From NCBI GenBank assembly GCA_910577175.1, contig CAJTLU010000013.1, positions 35,874 to 99,873 of the forward strand: a DNA stretch of 64,000 nt, in the 5' to 3' direction. Under the pieces are notes generated by a model, which did not search any database, was not told the origin of the DNA, and saw nothing but the letters and a program-made list of their open reading frames with translations. This stretch comes from an uncultured Lachnospiraceae bacterium. Lineage in GTDB: Bacteria > Bacillota > Clostridia > Lachnospirales > Lachnospiraceae. Shown piece after piece: positions 58,788 through 64,000 of the stretch. Position numbers and translations under genes: made by a program. How positions within the stretch are numbered: position 1 is the first letter of the stretch; every line of letters begins with the position of its first letter.

Positions 58788-60275
58788 ATGGAAATTCGTT
58801 ATAAAAGCACAAGAAACGAAAATGAAACCGTAACGGCTTCCCAGGCGGTATTGCAGGGACTGGCGAAGGACGGAGGCTTGTTTGTACCGACGGAGATTCC
58901 AAAGCTGGATGTAAGTCTGGATGCGCTTGCAAAGATGTCCTACCAGGAAGTAGCATATGAGGTAATGAAGCTGTTTCTTACCGATTATACGGAAGAAGAG
59001 TTAAAGCACTGTATTCAGAGTGCATATGACGAAAAGTTTGACGTAAAGGAAATCGCACCGATGAAGAAAGCAGATGGCGCCTGCTATCTGGAGCTTTTTC
59101 ATGGTGCAACGATTGCATTTAAGGATATGGCGCTTTCGATTCTGCCGCATCTTCTGACGACGGCAGCAAAGAAGAACCGGAACGAGGGCGAGATTGTTAT
59201 TCTGACGGCGACCTCCGGAGATACCGGAAAGGCAGCGCTTGCAGGATTTGCCGATGTACCAGGTACCCGTATTATCGTGTTTTATCCAAAGAACGGCGTA
59301 AGCCGCATCCAGGAGAAGCAGATGGTAACCCAGAAGGGTGCAAATACGCATGTAATTGGTATTACCGGTAACTTTGATGACGCACAGACCGGTGTAAAGC
59401 AGATGTTTGGCAATACGGAGCTTCGGGAGCGTATGGCAAAGGCAGGCTTTTGCTTCTCCTCTGCCAATTCCATTAACATCGGAAGACTGGTGCCGCAGGT
59501 CGTATATTATGTTTATGCGTATACCCGCCTTCTGGCAGATGGTACGCTTAAGGCAGGAGAAGTGATGAATGTCACTGTACCGACCGGCAATTTCGGAAAT
59601 ATTTTAGCGGCATATTATGCAAAACTTATGGGAACTCCGATTGGCAAACTGATTTGCGCATCCAATGACAATAAGGTACTGTATGATTTCTTCCAGACAG
59701 GTACCTACGACAGGAACCGTGAGTTTGTATTGACGTCTTCCCCGTCTATGGACATCCTGATTTCCAGTAATCTGGAGCGTCTGATTTATATGATTGCAGG
59801 ATGCGATGCGAAGAAGACCGCGGAGCTGATGGAGTCGTTAAAGACGGCCGGAAGCTATACCATTACGGAGGAAATGAAGGAGCGTCTTGCAGATTTTGCC
59901 GGAGGCTTTGCAACCGAGGCACAGACTGCGGAGGCAATCCGCACACTGTATGAAAAGACGGGTTACGTGATGGATACGCATACTGCCGTAGCGTCTCATG
60001 TATATAACAGCTACCGGGTAGCAGCCGGGGACACGACCGCAACCGTAATTGTGTCTACCGCAAGCCCGTATAAGTTTACGAGAAGCGTTATGGGAGCGAT
60101 TGATGCAAAGTATGAGACATGGTCTGATTTTGAGCTGGTGGACGAACTTTCCCGTATTGCGGGTGTAAAGGTGCCGGCTGCGATTGAAGAGATTCGCACC
60201 GCGCCGGTTCTGCACCATACTGTCTGTGAAACGGACAAGATGCAGGAAGAGGTAGAACGGTTCCTCGGATTGTAA
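58788..60275 (+). CDS. thrC: Threonine synthase
   Basis: The product has 495 residues. This PLP enzyme converts O-phosphohomoserine to threonine; the cofactor lysine is Lys112 in HGATIAFKDMA, and the phosphate loop TATSGDTGKAAL is intact. Length fits the longer fungal/proteobacterial-type subfamily. The start at 58788 has TTAGGAGGAACG upstream. A strong terminator follows at 60303. Confidence 0.96.
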   Translation: MEIRYKSTRNENETVTASQAVLQGLAKDGGLFVPTEIPKLDVSLDALAKMSYQEVAYEVMKLFLTDYTEEELKHCIQSAYDEKFDVKEIAPMKKADGACYLELFHGATIAFKDMALSILPHLLTTAAKKNRNEGEIVILTATSGDTGKAALAGFADVPGTRIIVFYPKNGVSRIQEKQMVTQKGANTHVIGITGNFDDAQTGVKQMFGNTELRERMAKAGFCFSSANSINIGRLVPQVVYYVYAYTRLLADGTLKAGEVMNVTVPTGNFGNILAAYYAKLMGTPIGKLICASNDNKVLYDFFQTGTYDRNREFVLTSSPSMDILISSNLERLIYMIAGCDAKKTAELMESLKTAGSYTITEEMKERLADFAGGFATEAQTAEAIRTLYEKTGYVMDTHTAVASHVYNSYRVAAGDTTATVIVSTASPYKFTRSVMGAIDAKYETWSDFELVDELSRIAGVKVPAAIEEIRTAPVLHHTVCETDKMQEEVERFLGL

Positions 60276-60302
60276 AAGGAAACCGAATTTGCGGCAGATA
60301 TT

Positions 60303-60340
60303 CCGCCCGGACAGGGGTTGCTCCTGTCCGGGCGGTTTTT
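60303..60340 (+). terminator. Intrinsic terminator of thrC
   Basis: CCGCCCGGACAGG and CCTGTCCGGGCGG, a 13-bp perfect stem, followed by TTTTT. Confidence 0.95.
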
Positions 60341-60761
60341 GGTTCCATAGGAAGTTTCATAAGAAATACTATGCTGCAGCAGAGCGCCAGGGTGCATTTC
60401 TATAAAGCCTGAAATGTTTTGCGGAATGCCTGTACCCGTTCAGCGATAATGCGAAATACAGCGTCTTGTGCAAAAAAACGAAAAAAAAGCATAAAAAAAA
60501 CCAAATATGACAAATGCGTGACATAAAATTGACACAAAGAAAGTGCATTATAGGCTCAGGCGAATGTACAAGGCACACGCAGACAGGAATCTTGGAAGCC
60601 GCGTGTCACATCCTAAATTAGATATTGCGATATCTGAGAATGGAACTGCTGCGGTTGTGTAACTACATTTGCATTAACTCTCAACTTCCAATACCGGATG
60701 CAACAGCTACGGGGGAGGCCAGGGACGAGAAGTTTATGTTGAAAAAGATAAATGAAAGTAC
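60341..60761. other. Gene-free region upstream of the surface-protein promoter
   Basis: No gene is supported. It contains an A-rich stretch (about 60470-60500), TTGACA at 60529-60534 without a well-spaced -10, an ACACGC/GCGTGT hairpin near 60565-60605, and AGATAT-TGC-GATATCT. It may hold a second, distal promoter and a long leader for the surface protein. Confidence 0.4.
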
Positions 60762-60790
60762 TTGACCTTTAGAACGTTTGTTGTTATAAT
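60762..60790 (+). promoter_or_regulatory. Sigma-A promoter for the surface protein
   Basis: TTGACC (60762-60767) and TATAAT (60785-60790) are 17 bases apart. The resulting leader is about 125 bases, with a GCC/GGC-type stem near 60850-60875 and TAAGGAGGAAG before the ATG. Confidence 0.75.
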
Positions 60791-60922
60791 CATCTTGTTA
60801 TTGGAACGGTTATGTCTTTGCGATAGGAGTTACAGAGTTTCTACTCAGTAGCCGGGGAGATTCCGAGTGGCTTTTGGAGCAGGATATGACACACCATATT
60901 ATTTTAAGGAGGAAGATAAAAG

Positions 60923-63583
60923 ATGAGAAGTTTCTCTAAGAAGCTTGCATTTGTCCTGGCTGCTGCTATGGTTGTTACTGTTGTGACTCCGGCTGCTCAG
61001 GCAAAGGCTGCTGACGACTTCACCCTCAACAGAACCGAGCAGACGCTTTACGTAAATAATGGCGTTAATGACAAGGGCGTTGTTGGCGGTGGATTATACG
61101 GCAATGTTCAGAAGTATGACTTCAATTTAAAGAACAAGCCGAGTGACTGGAAGGATTACGGTTATAAGTGGACTTCCAGCAATTCAAAGGTTGCTACGGT
61201 TGCTTCCGGCGGCATCACGACTGCAGTAGGTGTTGGTACCGCTACGATTTCCTGCGTAATTACCGATAAGGCTACCGGTGAGATCGCAACTACTCTTAAG
61301 GCAAAGGTTACCGTTAAGGCTAATGCAAAGGAAGTTATCATTTCCAACGCTGCTCAGTACGACGATCAGGTTGTAGAAGTTGGCGATGTAGTTGACCTTA
61401 ACAGAACTTTAGTTGATGAGAATGGTAACAAGTCCTCTTCCAAGGGCAAGTATGTAACCGACCTTACGAAGTGGGTTGCTGAGCCGTCCAAGGGTGTAGA
61501 GATTAACCAGTCCAACGGTCAGTATACATTTACTGAAGAGGCAGTTGCCGGGGATTACAAGCTGTACTGCTATACTTATCAGTCCAGTAAATACTCCCAG
61601 CCGACCGCTACTTCCGAGCCGGTTACCGTAACTCTTTCTGATGCTTCCTTCGAGGTTGCACAGAATACCCTGACCAAGTTCACGATGAATTTCGGTGCTC
61701 CGGTTAAGTCTCTTACGACGAATGATATCGAAGTAATCAGACTGGTTGAGGCAGGTTCCGCTGTTTATGAGTATCCGCAGGTTGTAAAGAGCGTTAAGCT
61801 TGCAGACAACGGACTCAGCGCAACGGTTGAACTGTTCTCCAATTTCCAGAACAATGTAAACTATGTAATCAAGGCTAATGGCTTTGATGATTACACCATG
61901 ACGGCTTCCGCAGGTGCTCCGGTATCCATGGTGATTTCTTCTAACAGAGATGCTGTTTCTCCGTTCGTAACGGCTGGACAGGAGGCTGACCTCTTCTACA
62001 AGCTGTACGATGCAAACAACGTAGATGTAACCACTGGTTCTGAGACGGTTCTGTTCAACGCAGAGTCCTACTCCACCGACGGTTCCTACTATGTAGCAGG
62101 CAACAAGATCTGGTTCAATAAGTCTGGTCTGAGTGCAACGGTTGTTGCTGAGTACCAGAGCGGCAGATTTGAGAATGGTATCCAGGTTGGCAATGTAACC
62201 GCAAAGTTTGATTTCCACAGTGTAGACGCTGCTCCGGTTACCTTAAAGGGTGTTACCGATGCAACCGTTACCACTTGGGGCAATGACAAGACTCTTTCCG
62301 TTCCGATGGGCGATGTTGCAGCTTTAAAGGTTAAGGTTGCTAAGTCCCAGGGTGACCCGGTTGAGGTTACTGCTAACGGACAGGACATCGGTATTGGTAA
62401 TGTTACTTTCGAGGAGACTACTCCGGACGTTCTTGCAATTGATAAGAGCAACATGAATCTGCTTCTCTTCAAGCAGGGTGTAGCTAACATCATTGTAAAT
62501 CTTGAGACCTTAGATGGCAATGGCAATACCGTTAAGACTCCGGTTGGTGTTGTAACTGTAACTGTAGCTGCTCCGCGTGCTCTTTCTACTGTAACTGTAG
62601 ATAAGGCTCTTACAACGGTTGGTACCAGCGCAGGTTATACGATTGAGACCGTTAAGCTTACTGCTAAGGATCAGTATGGTAAGGATGTAGCAGTGAACAG
62701 CGTTACCTTTACTGGTACAAACGATGCAGCAAACAGCGTAATCGCAGGTGTTTCCTATCTTGATGGACAGAACAAGATTCAGTTAGATGGTGATATCTTA
62801 AAGGCTGCTCTTGGTACTTCCAATGCAATCCAGCTGACCTACAAGGCTAAGGTAAACAACTCCAAGGAAGTTAGCTTCTCTGTATTGGTTAAGAAGGCAA
62901 ATGATAATGTAAATACCAACTATATCAACATTGAAACCACTGGTGCATTTGGTGATGTAGCAAGAACGGTAGATTCCAAGAATGCGAAGTCTGTAACCTT
63001 TACCGCATATGTAATGAACAACGGTATCAAGGTTGGTACGCAGGAAGTTTCTGCATACCCGGCTAACGTAGCTAATGCAACTCCGGGCAGCTATTACTTC
63101 AAGGTTACCCAGAATGGCAACGACATCACGAACAAGGTCGTAGCTACTGGTACTGGTGCAACTCTTAACTTCAGCTCTCTTGAGGAAGTTACCAATGGTG
63201 CAGTATCCGGTTCCGCAGTTAAGTATGACTTAGGTGCAGGCAGCTATGCATTTACGCTTTACAAGTGCATCCTGTCCGGTACGACGAAGGTACTTGTTCA
63301 GCAGCAGTCCGCAACTGGCGTTGCAACCTGCAATACTGGTTCCTACTCTGCAGCAGTAAGAGTTAAGGATAGAGTAGATTCTGTAGATCAGGCTACTATC
63401 CGTGCTTGCTTCGAAGTTAAGGATACGAAGGGCAACAATGCAACTGCTCCGTACTTTGTAGATTACTCCACCGCTGAGGATGCTACCTATGTATTTGTTA
63501 AGTCCATTACCTTCTATGATGAGGTAGGCGTTGGCGAGTATGCAGCATACACAGTAAATGTTGGTGTATCTTTAAGAAAGTAA
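60923..63583 (+). CDS. Large secreted surface protein with Ig-like domain (S-layer candidate)
   Basis: The product has 886 residues. A signal peptide (about 1-29, ending AQAKA) precedes a mature part rich in Val/Thr/Asn/Ala. Residues about 70-135 form a bacterial Ig-like (BIG2) domain (SSNSKVATVASGG; GVGTATISC). The rest is beta-rich and repetitive in style, with no SLH repeats, cell-wall-binding repeats or LPxTG, so the mode of anchoring is unknown. Codons differ from the neighbours (GTT, GCT, GGT and AAG strongly preferred), as expected for a very highly expressed protein. The C-terminus ends GVSLRK. A terminator follows. Part of this gene is repeated at 63946-64000. Confidence 0.8.
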   Translation: MRSFSKKLAFVLAAAMVVTVVTPAAQAKAADDFTLNRTEQTLYVNNGVNDKGVVGGGLYGNVQKYDFNLKNKPSDWKDYGYKWTSSNSKVATVASGGITTAVGVGTATISCVITDKATGEIATTLKAKVTVKANAKEVIISNAAQYDDQVVEVGDVVDLNRTLVDENGNKSSSKGKYVTDLTKWVAEPSKGVEINQSNGQYTFTEEAVAGDYKLYCYTYQSSKYSQPTATSEPVTVTLSDASFEVAQNTLTKFTMNFGAPVKSLTTNDIEVIRLVEAGSAVYEYPQVVKSVKLADNGLSATVELFSNFQNNVNYVIKANGFDDYTMTASAGAPVSMVISSNRDAVSPFVTAGQEADLFYKLYDANNVDVTTGSETVLFNAESYSTDGSYYVAGNKIWFNKSGLSATVVAEYQSGRFENGIQVGNVTAKFDFHSVDAAPVTLKGVTDATVTTWGNDKTLSVPMGDVAALKVKVAKSQGDPVEVTANGQDIGIGNVTFEETTPDVLAIDKSNMNLLLFKQGVANIIVNLETLDGNGNTVKTPVGVVTVTVAAPRALSTVTVDKALTTVGTSAGYTIETVKLTAKDQYGKDVAVNSVTFTGTNDAANSVIAGVSYLDGQNKIQLDGDILKAALGTSNAIQLTYKAKVNNSKEVSFSVLVKKANDNVNTNYINIETTGAFGDVARTVDSKNAKSVTFTAYVMNNGIKVGTQEVSAYPANVANATPGSYYFKVTQNGNDITNKVVATGTGATLNFSSLEEVTNGAVSGSAVKYDLGAGSYAFTLYKCILSGTTKVLVQQQSATGVATCNTGSYSAAVRVKDRVDSVDQATIRACFEVKDTKGNNATAPYFVDYSTAEDATYVFVKSITFYDEVGVGEYAAYTVNVGVSLRK

Positions 63584-63617
63584 TTTTGAAGAAGTAATTC
63601 TTTAATACTACTTGAAC

Positions 63618-63649
63618 AAAAGCCCCTGCGGGTTTCCGCAGGGGCTTTT
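63618..63649 (+). terminator. Intrinsic terminator of the surface-protein gene
   Basis: AAAAGCCCCTGCGG and CCGCAGGGGCTTTT, a perfect 14-bp stem with a GTTT loop. Confidence 0.95.
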
Positions 63650-63674
63650 GTCTCTTTGTACTTACAGTAACAGG

Positions 63675-63869
63675 ATTATATATAGGTAGGAAGAGAATCT
63701 CATTTTCTTCAAAGGCGTAGCTAATCAGCAGTCCTGTGTTCGCCATATAGCATTTGAGCGTCATTCGGTCCATACTAAGCTTTGAGCCGATATTGGGAGC
63801 GCTGGAATGATAGCAGATGTTTGCAATCAGGGTATCAGACAGCCAGAGTAGCGCATCTTTATTCTTAAC
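63675..63869 (-). pseudogene. Remnant of an AAA ATPase with DUF4143 domain
   Basis: The minus-strand frame reads ALLWLSDTLIANICYHSSAP, then MDRMTLKCYMANTGLLISYA with FEENEI. This closely resembles the DUF4143 part of a widespread family of AAA ATP-binding proteins in gut Firmicutes. There is no start codon, P-loop or C-terminus, so only about 65 codons remain. It lies between the surface-protein gene and its partial copy. Confidence 0.6.
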
Positions 63870-63945
63870 ATATGATCAAGATTTTATGATTTTGTTCTGG
63901 ACACATTTTCGCGAATTTATACATTGTTATGGTTTATGTGGAAAA

Positions 63946-64000
63946 TATCAGTCCAGTAAATACTCCCAGCCGACCGCTACTTCCGAGCCGGTTACCGTAA
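63946..64000 (+). repeat. 55-bp exact copy of part of the surface-protein gene
   Basis: Bases 63946-64000 equal 61577-61631 exactly, encoding residues about 219-237 of the surface protein, and the match runs to the window edge. The frame upstream is open from an ATG at 63882, with no resemblance to the surface protein before the match. It may be a silent partial cassette, a second paralogue, or an assembly join. Confidence 0.85.

Noticed and set aside
61409..62218. Minus-strand frame inside the surface-protein gene
   Set aside because: Antisense to a gene with a signal peptide, promoter and terminator; produced by its biased codon use.

Overview
The window looks like a chromosomal segment of a spore-lineage Clostridia, most probably Lachnospiraceae. 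The evidence is a trimeric NAD-linked [FeFe] hydrogenase operon, Veg next to a SPOCS/LysM protein, SpoIIR, a T-box-controlled ileS, the dnaG-rpoD-trmK core cluster, lipoproteins with Thr/Pro/Glu linkers, and consistent AGGAGG-type ribosome binding sites. No tRNA, rRNA operon, CRISPR array, complete insertion sequence or prophage was seen.

Layout. 1-15.4 kb is a plant-polysaccharide and regulation region: a GH31 glucosidase-type enzyme, an exported small protein with blaI/blaR1-like genes behind an operator-bearing promoter, a GH43 enzyme, a DUF2500 protein, XRE, AraC and MarR regulators, an intracellular CE1-type esterase, and two lipoproteins (GH10 xylanase and CE1-type esterase). 15.5-18.3 kb has a zinc-ribbon/Tim44-like membrane protein and a YhbD plus bactofilin-like pair. 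18.5-27.3 kb is a divergent hydrogenase regulon: the leftward arm encodes the HydABC-type enzyme and accessory subunits; the rightward arm encodes a putative sensory [FeFe] hydrogenase with DRTGG, GHKL ATPase and PHP proteins. A Rex-like operator lies between them. 27.3-35.1 kb is mostly housekeeping and sporulation (PrcB-like lipoprotein, veg, SPOCS, DtxR regulator, ispE, spoIIR, murI, DUF1934). 35.1-40.9 kb is leftward: an AraC/papain-like pair and a pncB-vanY-plsC operon with a further membrane protein. 41.1-49.2 kb holds a DUF402-HAD fusion, T-box plus ileS, a c-di-GMP-I riboswitch and glgP. 49.5-56.6 kb is the replication/transcription core (dgt, dnaG, rpoD, trmK, TGS-kinase, rnpB). 56.6-64 kb has an AP2/HNH-like protein, a SleB-type hydrolase, thrC, a large surface protein, and a rearranged tail.

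How the genes fit together. The first 15 kb could degrade arabinoxylan: the extracellular xylanase and esterase cut and deacylate the polymer, and the cytoplasmic esterase, GH43 and GH31 enzymes finish the oligosaccharides. Hydrogenase, glycogen phosphorylase and NAD synthesis genes fit a fermentative anaerobe that disposes of electrons as H2.

Most unusual signals. (1) A structured intergenic element in three copies (11.6, 49.4 and 56.1 kb), with a constant core and a closing helix whose bases covary; the third copy lies inside a ~250-bp inverted repeat. (2) A 103-bp tandem repeat between the ileS T-box terminator and the ileS start codon. (3) A c-di-GMP-I riboswitch followed by AT-rich sequence with a possible 46-aa membrane peptide or decayed gene. 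(4) An exact 55-bp copy of part of the surface-protein gene 2.4 kb downstream, beside an AAA/DUF4143 ATPase remnant.
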